A DNA stretch of 64,000 bases from Haliotis asinina (GCF_037392515.1 NC_090295.1:17765501-17829500), one strand, 5' to 3'. Shown: positions 22,480 to 35,744, numbered from the stretch's first letter. Notes: generated from the letters alone by a model not told the origin. Numbers and translations: made by a program.

Positions 22480-24160
22480 TGAAACACAAAGGTTTACCAG
22501 GTTTACTAATATACCATTTGCGCCTTTCCATAACAGTTTCAGTACTCAGTTTGAAAAACAAATTATTTCATTTTGTTACCTGCATGACGCTCACCATGAA
22601 GGAAAGAAACAAGGTTGGGCATGTTGTGCGTAAATCGGTTATTTCAATGACAAATAAACGTATTTGGTTATCCGTTTGCCATGGTGTACTGTGGCAATAA
22701 AATCGACATAACATCGGGCTAATTAGACGGGCCAAAGGAAGTATGTTCATCAAATGTGTGATGGAGGAATATCAACACAATGGATTAGAGGCATCATCCC
22801 CACAGATTTAGTCGTTGAGGTCGCATGTCACGACATGCCATACCACCATCCCGCCACCACATGGATGCACTTTCGGTGGATGCACTTCCGGTAAGCATCA
22901 TGGCGCCAGTCGCCCCTTACCTCGTCCAAACCATTCGTAACTACTTGCCTCTTTCTGTGGCCCATAAGAAGACTCGTATTTGCATAGTACGCCATTATTC
23001 CCAAGAATTGTGGCAAACCAGTCAGATCGTGCGTAGTAAAATGTAAAATGAGGTCAAATAGTTTCTTTTCAATTATCGATTTTCAATACGATTTTCGTGA
23101 TTATAACATTATCTTGTTACTGGTGTTTGTTAGTGACATAGGAAACTTACTTATAGTGACTATCGTGGTGTGTTACGATTTGTTAGGAGTTGCCATGTTT
23201 CGAAATTCAGAGTTATCTTTCCTTCGAAACAGTCCTGGACTATTTTGGTCTCGGTGCCCGTATGCGCTTAGACAAATCCCAGTCGTGAATATAGTCACGA
23301 GATGCGCCGTGAAGCAGCGAAAATATAGCTTGATATAATTATTTAATAGGCACAATCTTCTTTCATAAATCATGGGGCAGTCAAGGATTCACGAATCGTT
23401 GTACAGATCCAACGACACACGTTCAAAGGTCAAGGTCACTCCATGGAAGGGTGCGGTAGTCTTGAAAAAGTCGAAGCATGTCCTCCCATGCGGTTGCTCC
23501 CATTTCCGTTCTTGGGAGGAAGTATATACAAAGTGCGCAATTTCCAGCGCTAATAACATAAATGAGCTGTGGAAAATAGTACCTCGTAAAATGGATTTAA
23601 AATACAACACAAATATTTTTTATGAAAGAATATATTAACATTTGTTAAAATGATAAAATGATATTTTAAATGCAGTATCATTGAACTTCGTAATAGCTAA
23701 AACGTCAAGTAGGTCAAGTCATTGCGCCGGAATATCGTTCATTCACGACTGACATGTGTCTTGAGACAGGTTACGGTGTAGTTTTGAAACACACTATGGT
23801 AAAATCTGTCATTTTGGGGGAAAGAGTAAGGTTAAAAGTTGGGAAATCTTAAAAACAACAATCCTACAAATGCATCTCGAAAAAGCTTTTCTGCCAAGGA
23901 ACTAAACAGGTTTGAAGATGAAACATTTTGTTTTGTGGAAGGCGTGTTACGTCATTGGCTCCAATCGAGTACTGCCGTTCCAAGAAGGACAGCACTAGTC
24001 TGAATCCGCGTCAATGACAAGAATATGCCTTTTAGCAGCAAATGGTCGACTGACAGAGGAGTCTTTGTGGTGGAATACACCACCATACATTGGACCTGAG
24101 AATAGTGTATACATGTACAGAATGAAGATTTACGGCATGCCACAAAGACTGTGACGTTCA
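22480..24160. other. Intronic stretch without a gene
   Basis: Only short overlapping frames. Segment 23185-23310 matches 51290-51425 in reverse orientation and is a dispersed repeat. Nothing else recognised. Confidence 0.45.
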
Positions 24161-24166
24161 ATAGCA

Positions 24167-24322
24167 TGTATGTATGTATGTATGTATGTGTGTGTATATG
24201 TATGTGTGTGTGTGTGTTTGTTTTTGTGTGTTTGTATGTATGTATGTATGTATGTATGTATGTATGTATGTATGTATGTATGTATGTATGTATGTATGTA
24301 TGTATGCATGGATGCATGCATG
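24167..24322. repeat. (ATGT)n microsatellite
   Basis: TATG units with a TGTG-rich interruption at about 24188-24235, followed by a near-perfect tetranucleotide tract. The Tyr/Val/Cys/Met frames through it are artefacts. Confidence 0.95.
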
Positions 24323-24454
24323 TGTGTATCTACTCATACTTTTCATACAACTGCAAGGTGTTTGTTTAAAGGATGATAGGCTTAATCAATGGAAACCATG
24401 TGCCCCGATCTGTCAGTATAGCAGCATACATGATGTCACACTGCCTCACATGGC

Positions 24455-24720
24455 CTCAATGAAGGTCTGGGGTAGAATAGGCGTTCAGCAACCCATGCTT
24501 GCCATAAGTGGCGACTACGCTTGTGGTAAGAGGCGACTAACGGGATTGGGGGGTCAGGCTCGCTGAGTTGGTTGGCACGTCATTGGTTCCAAGTTACGCA
24601 GATCGGTGCTCATGCTGTTGATTACTGAATTGTTTGGTCCAGACTCGATTATTTACAGACCGCCTCCATATAGATGGAATATACCTGAGTGCGGCGTAAA
24701 ACTAAACTCACTTACTCATT
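24455..24720 (+). mobile_element. SINE-A, near full-length
   Basis: Runs from ATGAAGGTCTGGGGTAG to 'actaaactcacttactcatt'. It ends 68 bp before the Tc1-like fossil. Confidence 0.92.
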
Positions 24721-24787
24721 CTTAAGATGCTACTTGAGGAACGGATCCAGCTTACGTCTACATTCGCATTTTCATGCAACAGAGAGC

Positions 24788-25825
24788 ATGCCTCGTTTAA
24801 GTGCTAACGAACATCAGAGAGCAATAAGGAATATGCGCTTGTGGGCGTGCACAGGACATACCATTTTCATCGTTTCCCCTTAGTGTCTAGTAAAGCCTTT
24901 CACTACACATCCATAAGGTTGGAGAATCCAACGCTTTGCTAGGCATTGTAGAACACATCAGTTCACCATCTATAGACTACGGGATCGCTATCAGCACGCA
25001 CCGTCACTGACCACCGACGTAGAGGACGTCCACGTGTAACGTCATTCCAGCAAGACCGCTGCATTGTGACCTCTCACTTGCGAAATCGCTTCAAACCAGC
25101 TACACAAACATTCCGTAACACCATGGACATGGCCATCAGCGGCGTGACTGTACGTCGCCATCTCACTCAGGCTGGTTTACGTTGCCGTCGACCATACGTT
25201 GGTTCACGTTCGACGCCACGACACAGGCGGGCTCGACTGAACTTCGCAACGGTCAGCGGCAGGACATCGTCTTCTCAGATGAAAGATGCTTTTGTAAAGA
25301 TACCGGAGATGGCAGAGTGAGAATATGGCGTCGTCAAGGTGAAAGATTCTCAGAACCCCGTGTTTTAGAGAGAGGTCGTTGGGGAGGGCCTTCCCTCATG
25401 TGATGGGGTCCCATATGCTGGGGACGTCATGTTGAAGAACAACCTTTCGGAACAATTGGCGTAGAGGTGTTACTGCTCAGCGCTACAGCGTTGAGACCAG
25501 TAATTCGTCCGTTTTTCAGCAAGATAACATGAGAGCGCTCACAGCGAGACTGACACAGACATTCCTCTAGAACTACAAGATCCAGACGATGGTCTGGCCC
25601 AGGTTTGAATCCCATCGGACACGCCCTGGTTGAAATGGAAAGACAAATTCACCAACAGCAAGTACGCCCAGGTAACCTGCAACAACTGCTATGGTGTGTT
25701 AATTTGTTGACGCTTGCAAATACATTCCCAGGAGGTTCATTCGACGTCTCTTCAACAGCATGGGGAGGAGATATGCAGCTGTGGCTTATGCCAGTGGAGG
25801 TCACACCCGTTATGGATGTCAGCGT
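24788..25825 (+). pseudogene. Tc1-like transposase, decayed
   Basis: Remains of a Tc1-type DDE transposase. 'MPRLSANEHQRAI' gives the usual N-terminus; 'GRPRVTSFQQDRCIV' and 'VTVRRHLTQAGLRCRRP' come from the paired HTH; 'IVFSDERCF' holds the first catalytic Asp; 'RPGLNPIGH' is the degraded LNPIE end. It has several in-frame stops (for example TGA at 25402) and frame changes, so it is dead. The stretch 24853-24912 has no counterpart in Tc1 proteins and matches 40802-40866, so it looks like an inserted repeat. No inverted ends were found. It lies on the sense strand of intron 3. Confidence 0.85.
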
Positions 25826-25829
25826 TTTT

Positions 25830-27820
25830 AAGGACAGTACTTAAAGTCATGCGTTATGTGGTTTCCATATTGATTGACTTAATTTTTCAGGCCATCTGGG
25901 GAATAAACACACCAAGCGCTTTCCTCGTCTGTTGTGAAAGTAAAGTTAGTAGAAAAAGTGCCATGTTTTCACTCATTGTGAATACCATCATTTCACACTA
26001 TTCCCGTTTCTTTTGGTGGTGAGTATATATAGTGCCTGATCACTGTATGATCGTCATGGCACATGTTTATATGCAGAGTGTTTTGACATTTGTCTGGATA
26101 ATTTTTACTCGAAACGCTCAGTCATTGAGCGTAGCCTGTGAAATGTGAAGAACTTTGTAGAACTCAGATGGTTGTCTCCCGTTAGTTACACGTGACATAG
26201 TTACACAGTTTGAAATTGCCCTTTGCTACACAGTCAGATTAGAACAATACCCAATATCATTAACAGACTGATAAATCAATCAAGCCAACTCCGTTCATAC
26301 AATGCGAAGCGGTTACATGTTATTCCACTCAATGCGAGAGGAAAATGGGCTGGTCACAGACTCAATTTAAGACTTGGTATTTGTTGTTGATTTACATAAT
26401 ATGACAGAATTGAAGTTTGACAAATTGTTTTAGGAAACTGAAGAGGAAATGGCAGGGTGGACGAACACCCTTGGGAAGAAATATTGTATTGGAGTCAGTA
26501 CAATTTCCAGAACTTCACCATTTGTTTACTAAGTAATACTAGCCCCTCTGAGAAAACAGAGGACGTTTTTCAAAAGAGGTGTTATTAATTCATTTGAAGT
26601 CGTAAAACTGAGAAAATCCAAGGAAACAGGGTTATGCAGTTACCGCCAAAATATGGTGGCAACAGTGCTCCTGAAGTAAACACTGTTTTTGCAGCACACA
26701 AAAAATCTGAGTTGGAATAAGAACCTTAGCAATGGACAAAACTGGTTTCAGAATGTATCAAAGATTTCAATGTAGATCCCATCTATATTATAGAGAGGAT
26801 TATTCCTTGCTTTCATAATGGGTTTTGCAAGGGGGTACTGTCCTCACGGTCACATACTTGTACTGCTGTGGTAATGGTTTGTGTGCTTTTGAAACGAATA
26901 ATGATTATGCTGCTCATATTGGTTGTTTGTTTGTTGTTTAACGCCAAAATCTGTACCAGGCAATCCGGTGATCAACACAATTCTGTTAATATGTGATAAG
27001 TAAATTCCATGATCTTTTTATCGTATAACAGACGATGTACATTTACGTGCTTTTAAATAGCTCAGAAATAATGTTGCTCCACGGGACAGGGACCAGTAAA
27101 ACGCTTACTCACTGTTTGATCTAAAACAATATAATGACTTCAAATTACATTTAGTTCAGTTCTTCCGAAAAGGCGATGAGGGGATGTATATAAATCTATG
27201 CATATGAGCAGAGCGAGTTTTCGCTGCGGTTTGATTCCCATCTAAACCATGGGATTGGTACCAGACGACATCGGGATTTTACGTAGTTGTCTGTAGACTC
27301 AACTCACTGAACAGCATTTTTGTCCTAAATAAATGTTCGTGAATGTCCGTTAACTATTCGACCTTTTCCGTCCATGCCCGCAACAGTTAGGGCATAGTTT
27401 AATAGGTTGGTTGTTGCTATTCTTACAAGTCCACGAGGACGCGTCCGGCTCAGTCTCACTAAACTAGGCGCTTGACTTAAGAGATGTTTCCTGGACAGAG
27501 ATCACTCTCGCAATAGGTTTATTCTTTATTCCAAAGAAGGTCCATAAAATATATTACTTATAATGTCACCTACGTGTGTTAAAACATTTCATGACAATTT
27601 AGATTATTTTTTTACTGTCATCTTCAACTCCCTTTGGTGTACCAGGAACCTCTAATCAAATGTTCTAATCCCGGGTCGCTCTGATAATGTTCAGCATTAC
27701 ACCCATGCTCAAAGCTCTGATAATGTTCAGCATTAAGCCCATGCTCAGCTCAAAGCTCTGGTCATGGTCAAAGCAAAAATTGTAAACGTTTAATGATGGA
27801 TCTCCTTCCAAGCTGATTAG
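25830..27820. other. Intronic stretch without a gene
   Basis: AT-rich, with a SINE-A scrap at about 26930-26975 and no convincing coding exon on either strand. Confidence 0.45.
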
Positions 27821-27825
27821 GAGTG

Positions 27826-27965
27826 GTGTTATAGCTGAAGATTAAAGCGTTCGATCGTCACTCTAAAGGCTCGGGTTCGATTACCCACATGGGTATGATG
27901 TTTGAAGCCCATTTCTGGTGCCCACGCCGTGATATTGCTGGAATATTGTTATAAACTCACTCACT
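27826..27965 (+). mobile_element. SINE-B
   Basis: Head 'gattaaagcgttcgatcgtc' and B-box 'gggttcgattacccac', then 'gatattgctggaatattg' and a short ACTC tail. Confidence 0.87.
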
Positions 27966-27987
27966 TCATCTGGATTAGACGTAATGT

Positions 27988-28250
27988 TGTTATGGTTAAT
28001 AATTTTCCGTGACAAAAGGTATAAAAATCCCCTATGAACCAGCAAAACATAACACAGACAAGTCTTAAATATTCAATATTATGTATTGACGAAAGAGCAA
28101 GATACAATGATTCACAATAGGCCTTTCTAGTACAATGCAAATGAGACAATCTAAAGTAATGGATCACAAATATAATCGACTCACCAAGGTTTTGGTTTCC
28201 AGTGGGAAGCAGTTCTACTAAATCGTTCACTGCGAGCAATCTTGAATGCA
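27988..28250. mobile_element. LTR-like fragment, fossil
   Basis: Starts TGTTATGGTTAATAATTTTCC and follows the 7418 block throughout ('cccctatgaaccagcaaaa', 'gcgagca'). It abuts the broken 3' end of the LINE. A solo or broken LTR of the gypsy-type family; no interior is seen. Confidence 0.55.
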
Positions 28251-28257
28251 TTTATGA

Positions 28258-28507
28258 TGGAAACCACTTTAACACGTTACCACATAGCCCAAAACGGTCC
28301 TCTCAACACGCAATGGGCGTGTTGTGGTCTAAAGTGTCAAAGGCGGCAGACATGTCGAGAAGAACAAGCACGCTAACTTGCCCTGAGTCTGCTGCCTCAA
28401 GTAGAGCATCCATATCACTGATCAGTGCTGTTTCCGTGCTGTGATTTGGTCTATAAGCTGACTGAAAAGGATCATTAAGACCATTGTCACAAGACGAGTC
28501 TTGACAG
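28258..28507 (-). pseudogene. CR1/L2-like LINE, downstream RT piece
   Basis: On the - strand this encodes 'NDPFQSAYRPNHSTETAL' and 'VLVLLDMSAAFDTLDH', the RT motif block with the first catalytic Asp (LDMSAAFD), then 'DRFGLCGNVLKWF' in a shifted frame. It continues the RT interrupted at 38436. It is cut at its 3' side by the LTR-like repeat, so the YADD box and the 3' end are lost. The SAAFDTLDH text is typical of the CR1/L2/Rex side of the LINEs rather than RTE or Jockey. Confidence 0.85.
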
Positions 28508-28669
28508 AACACGTCACAATTTAATTCTGGACTCACAAAAGTCCAGAAACTCTCAGCACTGTGGCCACTCTCTCACAAGGGATTTCGCAAAATTAAACAG
28601 GCAGCTGTTATGTATATGTGCTAAGGACGAAAAAATGAAAAAATTTTTTTTCGAAAACTCAAAATTTAA

Positions 28670-29960
28670 ACTCGCTCGCCCATGGGCACGCCCATGGGCG
28701 AACAGTGGCCAATGAGTAGGCCTATGGGCAGGCCCATGGGCGAAAGTGTTTAATTTCATCCAGAAAAAATGTTTTGGAGGTTGTAAATGAATGAAAAAAT
28801 GTTAATAAGTATCATGACACAAATTTCAGCTTGTTGTGACTTGACTCTGCTAACTGACAGCGATTTTAAAAAATCTCGCCCATGGGTGAAAAACATGTTG
28901 GCCCATGGACGAGAATACTTAATTTCATTGAAACTACATGTTTTTTTTTCAGGCTTTGCAGTTTTTCAATAAATGAACGTGTATTTATTAGTGTCTTGAC
29001 ACGAAATTAAGCTTAGTTTGACTTAATTCGGCTAATTAAGAGTGATTTTTCAAAAAAGTCTCCCCCATGGGCGAAAACCATTTGGCCCATGGATGAGAAT
29101 ATTTACCTTTACTCAAAATACACCTTTTCCCATGTTTTGGAGGTTGTGAATGACTGAAAGTATGTTCATAAGTATCATGTCACAAAATTCAACTCATTTT
29201 GAATTAATTCCGTTAATTTAGAGCTATTTAACAAAATCTCACCCATGGGCGAAAAACATTTTGGCCCATGGGCGAGAATATTTCCTTTTACCCCAAACAC
29301 ATCTTTTCCAATATTTGGAGGATGTAAATGAATGAAAGTACATTTATGAGTATCATGACAGAAATTTCAACTCATTTTGACTTAATTCCTCTAAATGAGA
29401 GCAATTGTGAAAACTCTCGCCCATGGGAGAAAGACAGTTTGGCCCATGGGCGAGAATATTTGCCTTCACTCAAAATACATCTTTTCCTGTGGCTTGGAAG
29501 TGTAAATGAATTAGGATATATTTATGAGTATCATGGCACAAAATCCAACTCATTATGACTTAATTCTGCTAATTGAGACCGATTTTCAAAAACATCTCGC
29601 CCATGGGCGAAAAACATTGGGCCCATGAGCGAGAATATTTCCTTTTCACTCCAAATACATCTTTTCTAATGTTTTGGAGGATGTAAATGAATTAAAGTGC
29701 CATTATGAGTATCATGACACAAAATTCAACTGATTTTGACTTAATTTTGCGAGTTCAGGAAGATTTTTAAAAATATGCCAGAATAATTACTTTTACTCAA
29801 AATACATCTTTTCCTGTGTTTTGGAGGTTGTAAATGAATGAGGATACATTTGTAAGTATCATGGCACAAAATTCAACTCATTTTGACTTAATTCTGCTAA
29901 TTTGTAACAAGTACAAGAATCTGGACTTCCACTTAAATTTTCATAGTTTTTTTTATTGTC
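28670..29960. repeat. ~180-bp tandem units with GCCCATGGGC hairpins (left arm)
   Basis: Six or seven units spaced 170-188 bp apart (hairpins at about 28877, 29059, 29247, 29417 and 29597, with degenerate units after). In good units CTCGCCCATGGGC and GCCCATGGGCGAG flank a loop of about 13 nt, giving a 13-bp stem. Between hairpins runs a conserved ~140-bp spacer ('gagtatcatgacacaaaatt', 'cattttgacttaatt'). Confidence 0.88.
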
Positions 29961-30146
29961 TTGGGGGTTGAAAATATATGAATGAAAGTGTGTTTATAAA
30001 TATCATGACCAAAAAAATGAAATCATTCCGGTCTTAATTCGACTAATCTCGCTCGTGGACGAAAATATTTTCGTTTGCTTGTTTTCTTTATTTTGCAAAC
30101 ATGTGGTTTAAAAATAGATGAAATTCTAATGACAATTCAGTTTAAT

Positions 30147-30380
30147 TTCGTGAGTTTAGTTTTATGTCGCACTCAGCAATATCCCAGCAATATGGCGGCG
30201 GTTTCTAGATAATCGAGTTTGGATCAGACAATCTAGTGATCAACAGCATGAGCATCGACCTGCACAATTGGGAACTGATGACATGTGTCAGCAAAAGTCA
30301 GCGAGCCTGACCACCCCATCCCGTTAGTCGCCTCTTACGACAAGCATAGTCGCCTTTTATGGCAAGCATGGGCTGTTGAA
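30147..30380 (-). mobile_element. SINE-A inside the left arm
   Basis: The counterpart of 37084-37345 in the other arm, so it was present before the arms became inverted copies or was spread by conversion. The head end is deleted here. Confidence 0.88.
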
Positions 30381-30966
30381 GCTCTTTACTTCCAGCAACA
30401 TATACAGTACACTTAGAATACTACGCCTTGAGATTCTTTTGAATTTAGGTATTCAACCTATATCTATGAAGTTGAAGTTATTTGTGAAAGCCCTAATCAA
30501 GAGTGACCAAACTCCAGTGACTATGCTGGGACACATCAGGGATACTCTCTATATAGGCTCCCTGGACACATTAATAAACGGTGTTGTGAGATCTTTAAAC
30601 TGTATTGAAATATGTCTTGTCAATTCCACTGACATTCGCCAAATGTACCTACCTAGTAGTTTTAAGTGTACCTACCCAGTTTAGCATGTTTCGTTTTAAT
30701 AGTGTGGTCTCCATTTTTAGTAATTCCCGTTTGCCAGTCCCGGCTTTTCTTCGTCCGAGGTTGTATGGGGTATTCTCCTATTTGTCAGACCAGAAATTAT
30801 CTACAACAGGGGTAGGTCACTCGCTTGTTTTCTGTACCATTTGTACTAATTAGTATGCGCCTCCTCATGCTCCAATGCACACAGTGACCTGATTCGTCTC
30901 CATCGCAACTTAGGCTGCGTTTAACAGTACTTCAGCTAGTTTACTGTATCAGTCGAAATCTTACAA

Positions 30967-31150
30967 TGAATGAATGAATGAATGAATGAATGAATGAATG
31001 AATGAATGAATGAATGAATGAAGAGCAAGAAGTATATGTGAATGAATGAAAGAAATGATAAAAGAAAGAAGTACATATGTGAATGAATGAGAAAGATATA
31101 ATAAAAGAAAGAAGTACATATGTGAATGAATGAAAGAATAAATGATACAC
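30967..31150. repeat. (AATG)n microsatellite and derived repeats
   Basis: A 56-bp run of TGAA units, then looser 'gtgaatgaatgaaagaa' repeats. The right arm has the mirrored tract at about 36417-36510, much shorter. Confidence 0.92.
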
Positions 31151-31455
31151 CACGGCTATCCCTTCCAAAAGAACGCAAAACTATCGTTAGATCACATGTG
31201 TTAACATCAGCTTGTTATTGTCTCCCTGGTCAGACGTAACAATTGTCAGACAGGCTAAAACAACAAACTATCTGGTTGACTGCACAGCTGCCTGTTGACG
31301 TAGTATACCCACATCACCTACTTTTCCTGCGTAACCTTCATCTACATCACCACCCATTAATCTTAAAACATCTAACAAGCTCAACGCATGCATCTTTTTA
31401 TTAAAATGTGATGTTATACATAATCATAAGAGTATTTTTATGTATTATTCAGTTG

Positions 31456-31559
<104 letters not shown>

Positions 31560-32247
31560 ACACGCTGGACAGGTTTAGGGCATTTTGTGTTAATTTACCA
31601 TTACCATTTTCATAATGCTTTAAAAAGACACTCATTAATCTATCACAGAGTTTTGTCATTCCTTCACTCCAACATGGTTGCTAAATCCCCTATGATCATA
31701 GTATATCGACTCTACCATACCCAATTCACCGAATCCTGAGAAATCAACCAGTCATGACATACCCACATCGCCTAAATAATTTTCCGTACCTATCGAGTTA
31801 AAAATACATAAAATGGGAGGACGCCTTGTTAACTAATGGGAGTGAGTCTTGTAGGGAGTACCCTCACTCTCACAAACCCACGTATTGAGGAGAAGCGGCC
31901 GTGTTTGTCGGGGATTTTTCTGGCTTTGCTAAATAAATCGTACATAAACATGTAAAATATTTTGCTTTGATTCTGTAACTACCCACATTATGACACTGAG
32001 ACCAGTTTCATTTATCTAGTAAAATACGATTGAATAGTTTTGAGTTTGAATCTTGCCACTTTAGCGCTCTATCTTTTTAAATGATGCATGCATGCTAATA
32101 TTTAGGTGGTTTTTAGTATTCCATCTATTTGTTTAAATTAATTGATTTGTCTGTTTTTGCTTTGTTTGGTTTTTTTATTGCTAGTGGCCTAGCGAGTGAG
32201 TCTGCTTTGGTACCTGTAAATTTATTCGGACGTTTGACGAGCGGGAC

Positions 32248-35200
32248 GTAAACAAGAACATATATGGAGCCCCTGCATCAGTACTTATTAAAGTGTTTGA
32301 AACATTATTCTAGACCAGTATTTGTACACAACTGATGAAATGTACCTGAAAGATCAAGGTTAATAAGAACGTACAGGGCACATTTCTCCTACCCCATTTA
32401 AGAATGTCCATTTCTGATTGGTTCACGTGGCCTTGCGAGGGATAATAGATCATTAAGTTTTACCCCGCCACGTGGGAAAAGCCTGCATCCTCGGCAGTCA
32501 GTGAACTGTAAAGCAGTGGTTCGAATCGAGTATAGTTAGTACCATCTTAATATAATACATGGTTCCAGCTTGTTTTGAGGCTCTATTTACATAAAGTGAT
32601 ATTTAAACATTCGTTATGGTAAATACGGTCTAGCAATGTGATGAAGAGTATGCGGGTTTTCTTCATCACATTTCATCCACCGATGAGAATGGTGGTATCC
32701 TCTTTTGGTTCACACCCGGATTGTCGATTGTTTTATCAAATACACAACAGGACTGTCGAAAAGCAGTGGAGTGTGACAGTGCTCAACACTGTTCTAATGA
32801 CACCCGGAGCGTCGACTGCCTTGGAGAACTTGTGCCCGAGAATAGCAGAAGACTCGTCTCTACGCTAATTAACGAGCTAAAACACACACACAAAGACATC
32901 GGTGAAAGAATGAGCTGTGGAACCAATTCCTGAAAGATAGTCGTCGCACGAACAGTAGTCGAGAAAGTTGGCGTCATCGTGAATCGAGGGTCTGAGAGCA
33001 TTGTAAACAGCATATTGTGACAGGGGCCACAATAAAGAATAAAGAAGAACTTGACAGAAGGCTTCAGCGTCTCAACGAGCAGCTCCAAAGACAAGAGATT
33101 TCCGTAATGAGCTGTGCTCATCAGACCGTCTGCCTCGCTCATAGTGACCACATTACTGTACTTTATAACGTATTTGGTTTTCCTTCATGTTCGGAGCGTC
33201 GAACGCCATAGTGTTGACACCTGATTATCTCCTCACGTAATACCCGAAACATCGAATTTACAAAAATTTCAATTCAATTTTAGACAGCCCAGGCAAGTCG
33301 TTTGTTTAAGGAGTAAGAGGATTAGGAGACATGGTCGACTAGATTTCTTTGTTTAATTAATCCCACACGGCCTTCACCAATAGAGGGAATGATTTCTGTT
33401 CAGTTATGACATTGCTGTTCTCCATATGTCTCCATTTTCTCCACACATCTCCATGTTGTTGTATATTTGTGTGTTTTGTAACTCTGATTGGGACTGGTGA
33501 ACAAGCTTTACAGTACCTCACCCATACAGCATATAATACAAAATATAAATGAAGCATGTGTCGTCATCCATATGAACTATCATATAATAACAAAGGCATA
33601 CATATCATTACATCAAATACAACTATCACATAAGTAAACATGAAAAATAGAGTTATGGTTTGTTGTGTCTGACTAGCTCTTTGTAGAAACACTGAACATT
33701 TGTGAGAAGGTTTTTGACAAGTTAATTAGTTTCCTGTTAAAAAATTAAAAATCAAGCTTTGTGTTTTATGATAAAATCGTAGACGGATTCAACTATTTTC
33801 TGGTTTTCACAGTGAATAAGTTCTTTTCCGTTCACCGATGTCATCATAGACCACAGTGAGAAAAGGTCGATCTTCAAGCAGTAAGGAAGACCATGATAGC
33901 GTATGGAGTACGTGTGTCTTGGTCATCTCCTCCGTTACCCCCTCCCCCGAATCCACACCCCACCAGGGCGTGTAGGACTTGTCTCGGTGGATAAAAAGGG
34001 ACTCCTATAGCCCCATATATCCCTAATCACAATGCTATAATTTGTCGTGTTTGTGTATCCGGTTTTGTGTATTCTGTAATATTGTATAGTACTGGTGAAG
34101 TGTTAATCAAAGCAATATTTTACTTGCTAAACGAACCACGTTCTTTGAGAATCAAAATATGTTTTAAGCACATTTCCAAAATTGAAATGCAGCATGCACA
34201 CAATAACTAAATTGGAAGGAATATCGTGCCGGACAAGGTTTTCCAGAGCACCTGCACATAAATGTCAATGTCTTTCAAAGACTAATATGTGCAGGTCTTG
34301 CAAAAGGACAAAGCAGGTATGCTTGACAAAGTTCTTGCGAAGGAGGTTTATACACAACACCAAAACCAACTGGTCAGCTCGACGCCTTATAAAACAATCA
34401 ATTCGAGATTTCCTTTGAATGTGAGATATTTGGCTGCGCGTCTTGCGCAATCAGTCTTTTTCATCCATATACACTCACGAACACCTGTTCATTTCAAAGC
34501 TGGTGTCCCCTAATGACCTAATGTGATCCATGGATGAATTTTGTATATGACAAGTAAAATACACTTGAAAGCGGCAGCTGTTTTACTCCAATAAACAAAC
34601 CAGCGGACGAGACATGACTTCCGGTGCAAATTGTCGTAGGCGCTTTGCGGAAATTACGTAAGTGAACGCGGAAGAAACAGAAAGCGTCATCGTTCCGCTC
34701 AGTTTCCATTGTCTTTGCGAGTTATGCTGAGATATTCAACAAACTGAGATAAAAGTCAAAATGATGAAAAAGTGGAAATCAGTGTGTGGATTAGAACTTG
34801 AAAATCACTCATGAAGTCTTTGACAAAGTAATATCTGTTCAGGTCATGATCATTTGGAAAAAAACACGAAAGTTCTATGGATATACAACTTCTTATAAGG
34901 TAAGCAGCATTTCGGCGTAGCTGTTAAACTCGTTATCAAGAAAGGGATATCTTACAGGTAGTCCTGTAAGTTAAACATTTGTTTTAGGTCGAGGTCAAAA
35001 TCGTTTGGTGTAGTGACAACGGTGTTGTTTTATGGGATTAGACACGGATTTTCTATAAAAAAAGTAAAATGTGTGTCCTCAGGAAACGAAATAAGACACG
35101 TGTACCAGAATGTAAGTGAATCGATGTTAGCGAGTTCAGTCAGTGACTTCAGTTAATAAAATGGGCTTTCAGTTCACTCCTTCCATTAGTAATGAGTTAT

Positions 35201-35744
35201 TTAGTTTCTTGATAAAATTGCTTGCAAGGTGAATGTTGAAAATGACAGTTTTCAGGATCATTTTAACAACGTCAGTTATGGCAAATGTGCTGCTATGCTA
35301 TGTCCTACTTATTTTACGGGAAGATACCTTTGTGTAAACAGCTATATGTTCATTTTGAGAACTGGTAAAAAGGGAGAATATATCTCGTGAAAATGAATTT
35401 TGAAAGACTGCAGATCAACAGTTCTAGTTGTCTCAACAACATAATTTCTAAAATACTTAGAGACCACAATCACGAAAGCCAAAGTAAATCTTTTCGAGTG
35501 TAGCAAAAATAGTGAAAATTTATTTAAAAAATAGAAAAGTAAACGCAAAGTCAATCTTGATTACATTACGTATTCCTCATAGCCCGATATAATGATTACA
35601 CATTAATAGTATGGATACGGTAATCTATAGTTTAAACTAATCTCCTCAAGTAATCGGGACTGGATTGGCAAGCATAAACATACATATCAATGGCGCTCCA
35701 TACCAATAATATAATTACATAACATACATGATGACAACACTTCA
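32248..35744. other. Unique core of the foldback element
   Basis: This 3.5 kb lies between the arms. No DDE, tyrosine recombinase, Rep or RT motif was recognised on either strand. Small open frames with some protein character are 32721-32933 (+; 'LVPENSRRLVSTLINELKH'), 33017-33211 (+; a coiled-coil-like 'KEELDRRLQRLNEQLQRQ') and 34182-34418 (+; Cys cluster C-x-C-x6-C-x2-C-x6-C within 'KCQCLSKTNMCRSCKRTKQV'). They could be scraps of one decayed or spliced gene, or captured host DNA. Stops separate them, so no intact gene is claimed. Confidence 0.5.

Noticed and set aside
24130-24566. Cys/Val/Tyr/Met and His/Tyr/Ile/Thr repeat proteins
   Set aside because: Translation of the (ATGT)n microsatellite in several frames.
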